Source: Stomoxys calcitrans (taxonomy: Eukaryota > Arthropoda > Insecta > Diptera > Muscidae). From it: 64,000 nt of DNA. This document shows, in pieces, positions 1 to 10,282 of the stretch (positions are counted from its first letter, which is position 1; the number at the start of each line of letters is the position of its first letter). The stretch spans positions 57,702,561 to 57,766,560 of the forward strand of contig NC_081552.1 in NCBI RefSeq assembly GCF_963082655.1, in the 5' to 3' direction. The notes beneath the pieces were generated by a model that saw nothing but the letters and a program-made list of their open reading frames with translations, searched no databases and was not told the DNA's origin. The translations under genes and the position numbers were made by a program.

Positions 1-1007
1 TATCTAAAAAAAGTAATCGGCGAAAGATATCGCGAAAAGCGATCGTATTACCTGTCTTGAGGCGAAATTTCAGTAAAAATTTTCTGTAGAAAAATGTTTA
101 AAGAAAAAATTTCAAAAATAAAAATCGCAATAGACGAAATTTAAAAAGAATAAAGACGAAGCTTCATTAAAATTTTTCTGAAGACAAATTTTCAATAAAG
201 CCAAAGAAATTTTTTTTTAGAGACAAAGTCTCCCTTAAGGCATATATTCAATGAAATTTTTTCTGAAGACAAAATTGTAATAACATTTTTTCTAAATTTG
301 TTGTTTTCTAAATTTGATATTTTTTTCTAAAGAGAAAATTTCAATTAAAAATTTATCTAAAGAAAACATATTAGGGAAAGATTCTCTAAAGATATTATTT
401 GGCCCGGCTCAACTAGAAATTATTAAAAACAAAATTTCAATTTATTTTTTTAAACCTCAACGAAATATTTCCTGAAGAAAAAATTTTGCACAGGCATTGG
501 CCAACCTCCCCTCAAAACTATTTTTCTAAAGATAGGATTTTAATAAATTCTTTTTTAAAGACAACATTTTAATAACAAAAATTTTAAATACAAAGATTTT
601 AATGACTAAATATCAGTCAAATTTTTCTAAAGATTGAATTCTAATCAAATGTATTCTAAAACAAGGTTTCCATAAAAACATTCCTAAAGAAAAAATTTGA
701 AAAAATTGGGTTTTAGAACTCTACTTTTATATAATTCGAAAAAAATTGGATAAAATTTCCTCCACAAACAAAAATTCAAAGAAATTTTTATAGAAACAAA
801 AATTTTATAATTTTTTTTCAATAAAACATTAAAGAAATTTTCTCTAGAAAAAAAATTTTGATATTTTTAAACCTGTCTTAATATTATCATGAAAAAATGT
901 CTAAAAATGTGTTTATGAAAAATTTCTTGAAAGATAAACATGTAATAAAATTTTATCTGTGGTAAAAATTGAGCAGTCAAATTCAAATTCCCAAAATGTT
1001 GAGAAAA
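1..1007. repeat. AT-rich degenerate short-unit array (family G)
   Basis: About 1 kb of imperfect reiterations of phrases such as 'ctaaagaaaaaatttcaat' and 'aaaatttttctaaagac', spaced roughly 30-45 bp. There is no sustained reading frame. The same texture recurs at 15690-16215, 17060-17180, 17480-17582 and 23395-24148, often with a short GC-rich island in it (here 'ggcccggctcaac' near 401). I read it as an old degenerate tandem array typical of fly intergenic DNA; no function is visible. Confidence 0.6.
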
Positions 1008-2280
1008 ACAAGTAAAAAGGCGTTAAGTTCGGCCGGGCCGAACTTTGGATACCCACCACTTCGGGTATATATGTAAACCACTTTTAGTCAAAATCCGGTG
1101 AAAAATGTATACCTATGTCGAAACATGTTCCAATTTGGACCAAATACTTATAAGTACAAGTCATTGTGTAAACAAATATTGGTCTTTTAAGTAGCTATAT
1201 CTAAAAATAAACCGATCTGAACCATACACGACACAGATGTCGAAAATCCCAACATAAGTCACTGTGTCAAATTTCATTGAAATCAGATTATAAATGAGCT
1301 TTTATGGGGCCAAGATTTTAAGTCGAGATATCGATCTATATGGCACCTATATCCCAGTCTGGACCGATCTAGGCCAAGTTGAAGAAAAATGTCGAAGAGC
1401 CTAACACAACTTACTGTTCCATATTTCGGCGAAATCGGACAATATATGCGTCTTTTATGGCTCCAAAACCTTAAATCGAGAGATCGGTCTATATGGCAGC
1501 TATATCCAAATATGTACCGATCTGAGCCAAATTAAAGAAGAATGTTGAACCAACACTTTAAATCGAGAGATCGGTCAATATGGCAGCTATATCCAAATCT
1601 GGACCGATCTGTGCTATATGATAGATGTATGTCGAAGGGCTGAACCTTACTTATTGTCCCAAATTTCGGCGACATCGGACAATAAATTCGCCATTTATGG
1701 GTCCGAAACCTCAAATCGAGAGATCGTTCTATATGGCAGCTATATCCAAATCTGAACCGATCAGGGCCATATTGAAGAGGGATGTCGAAGGGCCCAACAT
1801 AATTCACTGTCCTAAATTTCAGCAACATAGGAAAATAAATGTGGCTTTTATGGGTGTAAGACCCCAAATCGGAGGATTGGTTTATATGGCAGCTATATCC
1901 ATATCTGGACCGATCTGGGCCAAATTGACGAATTATGTCGAAGGGCCTAACACAACTCACTGTCCCAAATTTCAGTAAAATCGGATAATAAATGTGGCTT
2001 TTAAGGGCCTAAGACCATAAATCGGCATATCGGTCAATATGGGGGCCATATCAAGCCAATCTTCGAACTTAAACAAAAAGAATCTTTTGAAAATTTTAGC
2101 TCAATATCTCTACTTTTAAAGACTGTAGCGTGATTTCAACAGACAGGCGGACGGACATGGCTAGATTTTTACGCTGATCAAGAATATATATACTTTATAG
2201 GGTCGGAAATGGATATTTCGATGTGTTGCAAACGGAATGGCAAATGAATATACCCCCATCCTTCGGTGGTGGGTATAAAA
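1008..2280 (-). mobile_element. DINE/Helentron-like element, family A, near full length
   Basis: Starts at 'acaagtaaaaaggcgttaag', followed by the palindrome at 1027-1043 (gttcggcc-g-ggccgaac). It ends in 'ggtggtgggtataaaa', the inverse of 'atacccaccac' next to the hairpin. The interior repeats a unit containing 'tatatggcagctatatcc' and 'ccgatctgggccaaattg'. Successive 'accgat' anchors lie at 1363, 1516, 1603, 1756 and 1909, so the period is 153 bp apart from one deleted unit. The end near 2110-2280 has the DINE-1-like block with 'aatatatatactttatagg'. Strand is set by taking the hairpin as the 3' end. Frames of 117-142 codons inside come from the repeats and are not genes. Confidence 0.75.
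1027..1043. other. 3'-terminal hairpin of family A
   Basis: Perfect 8-bp stem with a single-base centre (gttcggcc-g-ggccgaac). The same palindrome, or its B version without the outer pair, recurs next to the outer end of most A and B copies, about 15-20 nt from the inferred terminus. That is the position of the 3' stem-loop in Helitron/Helentron-type elements. Confidence 0.7.
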
Positions 2281-2533
2281 AATTGAAAAATTTCATAAAT
2301 TGGGAAATGCTTTCAATCAGGTGGGATGTTTGAAAATATGTGGATTACCGCAAATTCACTTTAAAACTAAGACATCGGCACAAAAAAATCTCATCGGCAA
2401 GCAACCATGACCAACTGTCACCGCCGCATATTGGGACCAAATCCAAAAGAGTGAGGATTAAGTTCAAGATGCCGAACATAGTACTTTTTGATATCAGAAT
2501 AAAGACCACAAAATTCTGATGAAAAGTTAATCT
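2281..2533. other. Unassigned spacer
   Basis: Between the A element and the C element. No reading frame, repeat unit or RNA signature that I recognise, and no second copy noticed in the window. Confidence 0.5.
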
Positions 2534-3585
2534 TATATAAAAAAATCAATTTGTGTTTGTTTGTAGGTTTGTTTGTTTGTTTGTATGTTCATGTGTTCCT
2601 TATAGACTCAGAAACGGCTGAACCGATTTTCTTGAAATTTTTGATATCTGAATGGGGTGCGGACCCTCCCCCTTACCCTAATTTTCAGAAACGCCAGATC
2701 TCGGAGATGGGTGGTGCAATTTAAGCGAAATATTGTGTGCTCTCATAAAGTACCCTAAAAATAAAAATTTGGTATCCAAATTTCGGATGGGGTACCTAGG
2801 GGGGCCGCCCCACCCTGAAACCTACCAAACATATATTTAGACTAATCACGAAAATATGGTACTCAAATGAAAGGTATTTAGGTTAAGAAAACGTATCTGA
2901 TATCCGATTGTCGGACCAAGTGTTAGGGGTCCGGACCAAAAACACCCCTAAATCGGACATATTTACCGACCATGGCAATATGGGAATCAAATGAAAAATA
3001 TTTGCGAGTAGAATACGAATCTAATATTCCAATGTGGGATCACGTTTTTGGGGGTCCACCTCTTCCCCAAAACACCCCCCAAACAGGACTTTTTTACTGA
3101 CCATGGGCATATGGGCTTAAATAAAAGGTATTTGAGTGTAGAATTCGAATCTAATATCCAAATTTGAGACCAAGTGTTTGGGGGGCCGCCTCTCCCCAAA
3201 AACATGCCCCATAGGGGACAAATTTACGACCACAGCAATATGGGGCTCAAATGAAAGGTCTTTGGGAGTAAAGCACGAATCTGATATCAATATTCGGGAA
3301 AATTGTCTATTGGCACCCCACCCCCACAACATCACCCAAATAGGAAGTATTTGCTGACTATTGCAATATGAGGCTCAAATAAGAGGGTTTTTATAGTAGA
3401 GCACGAATCCGATATATATTTTCAAGGCCAACTCACTGAGTGGCCGCCCCCCCCCCAAAACACTCCCCAAGACTGTCATGTTTGCCGATTATGAAAAAAT
3501 GGGGCTCAACTTAAAGGTATTTGGGAGTAGACCACGTACCAGATATCAACATTAGGGACCATCTGTCTAGAGGACGTCCCACCAC
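2534..3585 (+). mobile_element. Helitron-like element, family C, 3'-truncated
   Basis: Begins 'tatataaaaaaatcaatttg' followed by a tgtttgtttg run, then the 'cagaaacggctgaaccgat' block shared by all C copies. From about 2880 onward it carries degenerate units of about 130 bp ('caaatgaaaggtatttagg', 'atctgatatccaaatttg', 'ccccaaaacaccccc'). It stops within the 'gacgtcccaccac' motif at about 3585, where family D sequence takes over. The CTAG end seen in complete copies (29757-29760, 55128-55131) is absent. Confidence 0.7.
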
Positions 3586-4656
3586 GATTTCAAGCAAACT
3601 CAGATATTGAGGTAGTCGTCGAGGAAAGAGTTGTACAAAATTTTGGCAAGATCGGTCAATAAATGCGCTTGCAGTGGCTCTAGGAGTTGAAATCGGGCGA
3701 TATACATATATGGCAGCTATATTTAAGTCTCGACAGATTTCTATGAAATTCACCAGTAGTATCGAAAGTCATAAGGAAATCCCCTCTCTGCAAAATTTCG
3801 AGAGAATCGGTTGACATATGAGCACTTTATTGCAATATATCTCAAAATCGGACGAACTTCTCATGTATTGTGGTAGTCGTCGAGGATAGCGTTGTACAAA
3901 AATTTGGGAAGATTGGTCAATAAAGGCGCTTGCATTGGCTCTAGGAGTGAAAATCGGGCGATATATATATGAGAGCTTTATATAAATCTGAACCGATTTC
4001 TATGAAATTCGCCAGAATTTCCGAAAGTCAAGAGAAAATTCTTCCTACCAAATTTCAAGAGAATCGGTTAACAAATTACCATTAACATTATTAACATAAC
4101 ATTATTCCTGCAAATCGGACAAACATATATATGAGAGCTATATCTAAATCTGAACCGATTTCTACGAAATTTAATAGGAATTGTAGCAGTCCTCAAGGAA
4201 AGCGTTGTACAAAGTTGTGGGAAGATTAGCCAATAAATACGCTTGCAGTGACCATAGAAGTGAAAATCGGGATATATATATATTGCTGCTATATCCAAAT
4301 ATGGGCCGATTTCTATAAAATTCACCAGTAATATCGAGAGTCATCGGAATATCGAGAGCAAATCGGACGAACATATGTATGGAAGCTATATCTAAATTTG
4401 AACCGATTTTTCCAATTTCTATAGGCTTCGTGTATAGGCCGAAGAACATTTAAAGACGATCGGATGAAAACTGCGACCTTTAGTTTGTACACAAATTAAC
4501 ATGGACAGACGGACATAGCTAAATCGAATCAGAAAGTGATTCTGTGTCGATCGGTATACTAATCAATGGGTCTGTCTCTCTTCCTTCTGAATTTTACAAA
4601 CAAATTCACTAAATTATAATACCCTGTACCACAGTAGTAGTGTAGCTTATAAAAAT
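3586..4656 (-). mobile_element. DINE-like element, family D
   Basis: Interior units include 'ggtagtcgtcgaggaaag' (3611, repeated at 3872 and in diverged form at 4183) and 'tatctaaatctgaaccgatt'. The right end 'ataataccctgtaccacag' is the reverse complement of the start of the D copy at 7765, which gives the minus orientation. Family A/B ends and hairpin are missing. It abuts the truncated C element directly, so one of the two was broken by the other or by deletion. Confidence 0.55.
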
Positions 4657-4750
4657 TGGAGTATTTCTATCCATTTCACAGGGTCAGAAGGATTTTGAGA
4701 ACTTTTCGATTTCGAATCACAGTGAGTGATAAAAAGCTAACTAAAGCAAC

Positions 4751-4975
4751 GCAAATTTGCCCATGAACATTCCATTAAGGAACAGGGGCAAACTTCTCAC
4801 ATATTAATAAGTGCTGTCCGATTCAAATTTTGAGCTGATTGATAAGGGGCCTCCTTTTTATAGCCGAGTCCGAACGGCGACGCCTCTTTGTTGAGAGGTG
4901 ATTGAGTTTTTACATGGCTGCCATACCAAATAGTGCGGTACCTTACACATGTTGCCAGCATTAGGAGGGAATAAC
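4751..4975 (-). repeat. SINE 3' portion, 5'-truncated
   Basis: Reverse complement of the body of the SINE at 60025-60350. It shares 'aaaggaggccccttatca', 'ttccttaatggaatgttcat' and 'ctcctaatgctggcaacat'. The tRNA-like head with boxes A and B is missing. It diverges from the other copy at many positions, so it is not a recent duplicate. Confidence 0.7.
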
Positions 4976-5227
4976 AAATTTGAATTTGCAAGTTTTGTTC
5001 CTAAACATGTGTATATACCGCATTCATATGCATAAAAATAAATTGAATACCAATAATTTAAATTAATAACAATAATTTTGTATGTACATTTGTAACAAAT
5101 TCAAAACAATATCTTAAAACATAATATATTGTATTAATTATTTTTGCCTTGGCAGACGACAACATTGTCATAGCCGTATTTATTCTTTCATTTGAGTAAC
5201 TTGTAAACTTAATCCAAAAAATTTCTA

Positions 5228-5460
5228 TTGGGTTGCCCAAAAAGTAATTGCGGATTTTTCATATAGTCGGCGTTGACAAATTTTTTCACAGCTTGTGACT
5301 CTGTAATTGCATTGTTTCTTCTGTCAGTTATCAGCTGTTACTTTTAGCTTGCTTTAGAAAAAAAAGTGTAAAAAAAGTATATTTGATAAAAGTTCATTCA
5401 AAGTTTTTTAAAAAAGCATTTACTTTCTTTTAAAAAATCCGCAATTATTGGGCAACCCAA
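5228..5460. mobile_element. Mariner-type MITE with terminal inverted repeats and TA target sites
   Basis: 233 bp with ends 'ttgggttgcccaaaaagtaa' and '...ttattgggcaacccaa', flanked by TA at 5226-5227 and 5461-5462. The inverted repeats extend about 30 bp ('attgcggattttt' / 'aaaaaatccgcaatta'). No transposase frame remains inside. These ends match the cecropia-type mariner terminus as I know it. It is an internally deleted, non-autonomous copy. Confidence 0.85.
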
Positions 5461-5560
5461 TAATATAAAAACACGTATACTGTTATCTATATATATATAT
5501 ATAAATGAATTTGTGTTTGTTTGTATGTTTGCTTGTTTGTTTGTTTGTAAATTTGTTTGC
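5461..5560 (+). repeat. TA microsatellite plus family C 5' head
   Basis: A (ta)n tract near 5488-5504 is followed by 'aaatgaatttgtgtttgttt' and a tgtt-rich run, the diagnostic start of family C. At about 5560 it changes without spacer into family B sequence ('acattttatgtcgatctagc'). Confidence 0.65.
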
Positions 5561-6535
5561 GACATTTTATGTCGATCTAGCCAACTTCCGAAGGAGTAAA
5601 GCTAGCCGCTTGAAATTTTGCACAAATACTTTTTATTAGTGTAGGTCGGTTGAGATTGATATAGCTGCCATATAAACCGATCTGGGGTCTTGATTTCTTG
5701 AGCCTCTAGAGGGCGCAATTCTTATCCGATTCGACTGAAATTTTGCGCATAGTGTTTTAGTATAACTTCTAACAACTGTGCTAAGTATGGTTCAAATCAG
5801 TGCATAACCTGGTATAGCTGTCATATAAACCGATCTTGGGTCTTGACTTCTTGAGCCTCTAGAGTGCGCAATTCTTATCCGATTGAAATGAAATTTTGCA
5901 CGAAGTATTTTGTTATGATATCCAACAACTGTGCCAAGTATGGTTCAAATCGGTTCATAACCTGATATAGCTGCCATTTAAACCGATCGGGGTCTTGATT
6001 TCTTGAGCCTCTAGAGAGCGCATTTCTTATCCGATTTGAATGAATTTTTGCACGACGTGTTTTGTTATGATATCCAACAACTGTGCCAAGTATGATTCAA
6101 ATCAGTTCATAAACTGATATAGCTGCCATATAAACCGATCTGGGATCTTGACTTCTTGAACTCTTCCGATTTGCCTTAAATTTTGTACGACGGATCCTCT
6201 CATGACCATCAACATATGTGTTTATTATGGTCTGTGTCGGTCTATAGCCCAATACAGCTCCCATATAAACCGATCTCTCTTTTTTACTTCTTAAGCCCCC
6301 AAAGGGCGCAATTCTTATTCGAATTGGCTGACATTTTGCACAGGTCTCCAACATATAATTTAATTGTGGTCTAAACCGGATCATATCTTGATATCGCTCT
6401 AGTAGCAAAACAAATCTTTTCTTATATCAGTTTTTGCCTAAGAAGAGATGCCGGGAAAAGAACTCGACAAATGCGCTCCATGGTGAAGGGTATATAAGAT
6501 TCGGCCCGGCCGAACTTAGCACGCTTTTACTTGTT
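5561..6535 (+). mobile_element. DINE-like element, family B, 5'-truncated
   Basis: Starts inside the B body ('cgaaggagtaaagctagccg') and runs through units with 'ataaaccgatctgggg' and 'cttgagcctctagag'. It ends in the complete B 3' end: 'ccatggtgaagggtatata', hairpin 'ttcggcccggccgaa', then 'cttagcacgcttttacttg'. The B 5' terminus is replaced by the family C head. Confidence 0.7.
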
Positions 6536-6766
6536 TTAGTTATCTTTTTTTTTTCTTGGTTTTTGAGTCCCGAAGAAAGGTTTTTATTGGGGATCTTTGT
6601 AGTTTTTATGACATTTGATACTACCTACATTGGAGTCCACACCCAATCCTCAATTAAAAGTGACCTTCTCTTTATTGCATAGTCACTTAAAAACTTAAAC
6701 TCAATAAGATGTTTTACATCAATGTATAAATATTTCAGAAAACCCTAAATTAAAATTTTGCAGCTT
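6536..6766. other. Unassigned spacer
   Basis: AT-rich, with short open frames only. No similarity to the named families and no second copy noticed. Confidence 0.4.
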
Positions 6767-7470
6767 TTATTATACCCACCACCATAGGATGGGGGTATGG
6801 GGGTCATTCCGTTTGTAACACCTCGAAATATTGATCTGCGACCCCATTCTGATTTCGAACTAGCCATGTTCGTCCATCTGTCGAAATCACAATAGAGATC
6901 GAACGCGTAAAGCTTTCTGCTTTTGCGCAGATACCAACAATCGATGTAGGTCGTTGGGGATTGCAAATTTGCCATGCTGGTTCAGATTTATATATAGCTC
7001 CCATATAAACCGATCTCCCGATTTGATTTCTTGAGCCCCAGCAAGCCGCTATTTTTGTCCGATTTGGCTAAAATTTTTCACGTGGCGTTCGTTTACAACT
7101 TCCAACAACTGTGCCGAGTACGGTAAAAATTGATCTAAAACCTGATATAGCTCCAATATAAACCGATCTCCCGATTTGATTCATGAGCCCCTACAATGCG
7201 CAGTTTTTGTCCGATTTGGAATTTAGCATGTAGTGTTTTTATATGACTTCCAACAACTGTGCCAAGTACGGTCCAAATCGGTCTATAACCTGATATAGCT
7301 GTCTCTGGATCATCCTTGTTCGATTTCTAGAAGCTTTAATTTTTGCTGGCTGTACAGAAGTTTGGTATGTAAAATAAAATTATGCCCTTACTTAACATAA
7401 TTTATTTCGTATAAATTTTTAGCAGAATCAATGGTGGTGGGTTCCCAAGATTGTAGTTTTTTAACTAAAT
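6767..7470 (+). mobile_element. DINE-like element, B variant (B2), hairpin lost
   Basis: Begins 'ttatacccaccaccatagg', passes through units with 'cccatataaaccgatctccc' and 'ttgatttcttgagcccc', then enters a 3' module also seen at 18650-18815 and 48590-48700 ('agaagtttggtatgtaaaat', 'ggtggtgggttcccaagatt'). The hairpin and the terminal 'acgcttttacttg' are missing after 'cccaagattg'. Confidence 0.6.
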
Positions 7471-7764
7471 TATTACAAACTTATAACGGTTATAAATTCA
7501 AAAGTGCTGGAATAACAATCTGTGATACTTGATGGTTGTAGTCAAAGATGGTGTCCTCATCCAATTCAATGGCATTGAGATGTATGGCACTTGACTTCCA
7601 AACACCTTTAAAATAGATTCCAAATATACTATAAAACGAATGCGCTATAAAAACAAAATCCACTTATTACACACAATTGCTTAGGTGTCAGAAAAATTGT
7701 TTGGCTAAAAGGTAAGCAACACAATTTAAAAAATAGTCTAAAATTTTTAATGCCAATAAGTTGT
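7471..7764. other. Apparently single-copy segment
   Basis: No family signature. It contains the candidate exon described separately at 7489-7643. Confidence 0.4.
7489..7643 (-). CDS. Candidate terminal coding exon, unknown product
   Basis: On the minus strand a pyrimidine-rich stretch ends in 'tttttatag' and is followed by about 50 open codons ending in TAA. The peptide begins HSFYSIFGIYFKGVW, continues with AIHLNAIELDEDTIFDYN and ends PALLNL. It has balanced composition, unlike the repeat-derived frames around it, and no second copy in the window. Against it: 50 codons can be open by chance, no upstream exon could be located, and no AATAAA is visible just downstream. I do not recognise a family. 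Function cannot be stated. Confidence 0.22.
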
Positions 7765-7859
7765 TATACCCTGCATCAGAACTGTGAAACAGGGTATTAT
7801 AACTTTGTGAATTTGTTTGCAATGCTAAGAAGGAGACGTGTTTAATCCATGGTTAAGTA

Positions 7860-8466
7860 AAGGGTGATTTTTTTGAGGTTAGGATTTTCATGCATTAGTA
7901 TTTGACAGATCACGTGGGATTTCAGACATGGTGTCAAAGAGAAAGATGCTCAGTATGCTTTGACATTTCATCATGAATAGACTTACTAACGAGCAACGCT
8001 TGCAAATCATTGAATTTTATTACCAAAATCAGTGTTCGGTTCGAAATGTGTTCATTCACCGTAACGTTGCGTCCAACAGCATCTTTGAAAAAATACGGTC
8101 CAATGATTCCACCAGCGTACAAACCACACCAAACAGTGCATTTTTCGGGATGCATGGGCAGTTCTTGAACGGCTTCTGGTTGCTCTTCACTCCAAATGCG
8201 GCAATTTTGCTTATTTACGTAGCCATTCAACCAGAAATGAGCCTCATCGCTGAACAAAATTTGTCAAAATTTGAACACATTTCGAACCGAACACTGATTT
8301 TGGTAATAAAATTCAATGATTTGCAAGCGTTGCTCTTTAGTAAGTCTATTCATGATGAAATGTCAAAGCATACTGAGCATCTTTCTCTTTGACACCATGT
8401 CTGAAATCCCACGTGATCTGTCAAATACTAATGCATGAAAATCCTAACCTCAAAAAAATCACCCTT
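7860..8466. mobile_element. Foldback mariner (rosa-like): duplicated 5' ends around an inverted catalytic fragment
   Basis: 607 bp flanked by TA (7858-7859, 8467-8468). Arms 7860-8054 and 8272-8466 are inverted copies of 195 bp with one mismatch, both starting 'aagggtgatttttttgaggt'. Each arm encodes the same transposase N-terminus (MNRLTNEQRLQIIEFYYQNQ; plus strand from 7972, mirrored on minus from 8354). The 217-bp centre reads on the minus strand as the catalytic core start (FSDEAHFWLNG with the first catalytic Asp, then WCGLYAGGIIGPYFF). No complete transposase can be made. A full-length mariner would have different 5' and 3' halves, so this is a rearranged derivative. Confidence 0.85.
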
Positions 8467-8610
8467 TATAACGATTGGCTTAGAAAAAATTCACGATTCG
8501 ATTTATCTATGTAGCGCTGTCCGTCTGTCCAAGTATTCCTGTAATCAAGGTACATGTTGCACAAATTTTGTACATGCCTTTTTTTGGCCCAAGGGCAAAC
8601 AATTTTGAAA

Positions 8611-9357
8611 CAAGTAAAAAGGCGTTCAGTTTGGATACCCATCGCCTCGGATGTATATGTAAACCACCTTTCGTCATAATCCGGTGAAAAATGCATAATT
8701 TATGCCTCAATAGCAGCTATATCGAAATACGGGCCGATTTGACCAAATTCGGCACGGACATTGAATGATCTAATATAATTGTTCAATTTTGTAGAACAAA
8801 ATATTGGCCTTTTTCGCCGATCTGAACCATATACGACACGGTTGTCAAAAGCCTAACAAAGCACTGTGAAATTCTATTGAAATCAGATTATAATTGAGCC
8901 TTTTGTGGGCCCAAAACCTTAAATAGAGAGATCGGTCTATATGACAGCTATATCCAAATCTGGACCGATCTTGGAAAAATTGAAGAGGAATGCCGAAGGT
9001 CCTAACAAAACTCATTGTCTCAAATTTCTGCTAAATCGGACCGTAAATGCGCCTCTTATGGGCCCAAGACTTTAAATCGAGAGATCGGTCTATATGGCAG
9101 CTATATCCAAATCTAGATCGATCGGGGCCAAATTGGAGAAGGATCTCGGATGGCCTAATGTAACTTACTGTCCCAAATTTCAGCAAAATCTTATAATAAA
9201 TGTGGCTTTTATGGGTCTATGAACTTAAATCGGTGGATCGGTCTATATCGGGGCTATATCAAGATATATGGTCTTAGATTTTTACGGCGATCAAGAATAT
9301 ATATTTAAAGGGTCGGAAATGGATATTTCCATGTGTTGCAAACGGAATGCCAAAATG
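8611..9357 (-). mobile_element. DINE-like element, family A, shortened
   Basis: Starts 'caagtaaaaaggcgttcag' and goes straight into 'tttggatacccatcgcctcg'; the hairpin arm has been deleted. It holds about three 153-bp units and ends at 'aaacggaatgccaaaatgaa' without the terminal 'ggtggtgggtataaa'. It sits inside family D. Confidence 0.65.
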
Positions 9358-9560
9358 AATATATCGGTTCAGTTTCAGATATAGCTCCCATATATATCTT
9401 TCATCTGATCTATACAAAATTTTTCAAGCGGTGTTTGATTTTACGTCTTAATTTGTGCGCAAAATTTCATCAAAATTGGTTCAGGTTTACAAAAATAGCT
9501 TCCATGTATGGTATGATATCCATTTATGGCTTTAGTAGTTTTATGTTGTTGGGTCGTTTA

Positions 9561-9744
9561 AAAATTTCACATTCTGTTGCATTTGCCTTGAAATCTTTCT
9601 CGTCACAAGTTTTGATTATGGATTAGTAACTTTCTCCATAAAGAGGTGTCGCACTGCAGTTGCACCCAACATTTCTTCAAAATCGAAAATTACTAAAATT
9701 CTTCTGTTACTGTGAAATTGGTAAAGATACTTCTAACTTTTTAT
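9561..9744. other. Unassigned segment
   Basis: No gene visible. The stretch 9690-9717 ('ttctgttactgtgaaattgg') is nearly the reverse complement of 38667-38692, a hint of an unrecognised dispersed repeat. Confidence 0.35.
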
Positions 9745-10282
9745 TGAATACCAGCTGAACCCGGCCCGCTTCGCTGCGCCTTCTTTAACTTTATTTATTT
9801 AAGGTTGTCGTCGGGAGTGAGGTGGTCCCTCAGATACTTGGTCCTGAAAAAATATCAGCATCGTGCTCTTCTCTCAAACACCATTCATTTAAATCACATA
9901 TTGCCATTGCTTTTGCGGGGGAGTTTACAGGATAAGGCGTCCCCTAAACACATGGTCCCAAAATTGGTTATCAAATTCGTTTTCTAATCTCAAATACCTT
10001 TAATGTGAGCCACATATTGGCATGGTCGAAAAATTTTTACCCTTTCAGGGGTGTTTTGGTGAAGGGGTGATGCCCTAAATACATGGTCCTACATTTGGAT
10101 ATCAAATTCGTATTCTACTCCCAAATACCTTTATTTGAGCCCCATATTGCGATGGTCAGTAAAAATTAACTGTTTGTGGGGTATTTTGGGAAAGTGGTAG
10201 ACCCACAAAAATTGGTCCCGAAATTGGGTATCAATCCTTGATCTACCCCAATACCTTTCATTACCTTTCATTTATATGAAAA
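9745..10282 (-). mobile_element. Helitron-like element, family C, 3' part
   Basis: Starts with a mutated terminus 'ccagctgaacccggcccgc', then 'ttcgctgcgccttctttaac' and units with 'ttggatatcaaattcgtatt' and 'tttatttgagccccatattg'. It is cut off at 10282, where a second C copy starts with an intact CTAG. The 5' head is missing. Confidence 0.7.

Larger units (their letters stand above)
7765..9560 (+). mobile_element. DINE-like element, family D, interrupted twice
   Basis: Three D pieces are separated by insertions. The 5' end is 7765-7859 ('accctgcatcagaactgtg', 'gaaacagggtattataac'). The next piece is 8467-8610 (around 'ctgtccgtctgtccaag'). The third is about 9358-9560 ('cggttcagtttcagatatag', 'caaaatttttcaagcggtg'). 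A foldback mariner lies between the first two and an A element between the second and third. The right boundary is approximate. Confidence 0.5.

Noticed and set aside
1532..1978. Overlapping 142- and 117-codon frames on opposite strands
   Set aside because: Both are translations of the family A units; the same peptides recur at 11941, 22388, 37642 and 49412.
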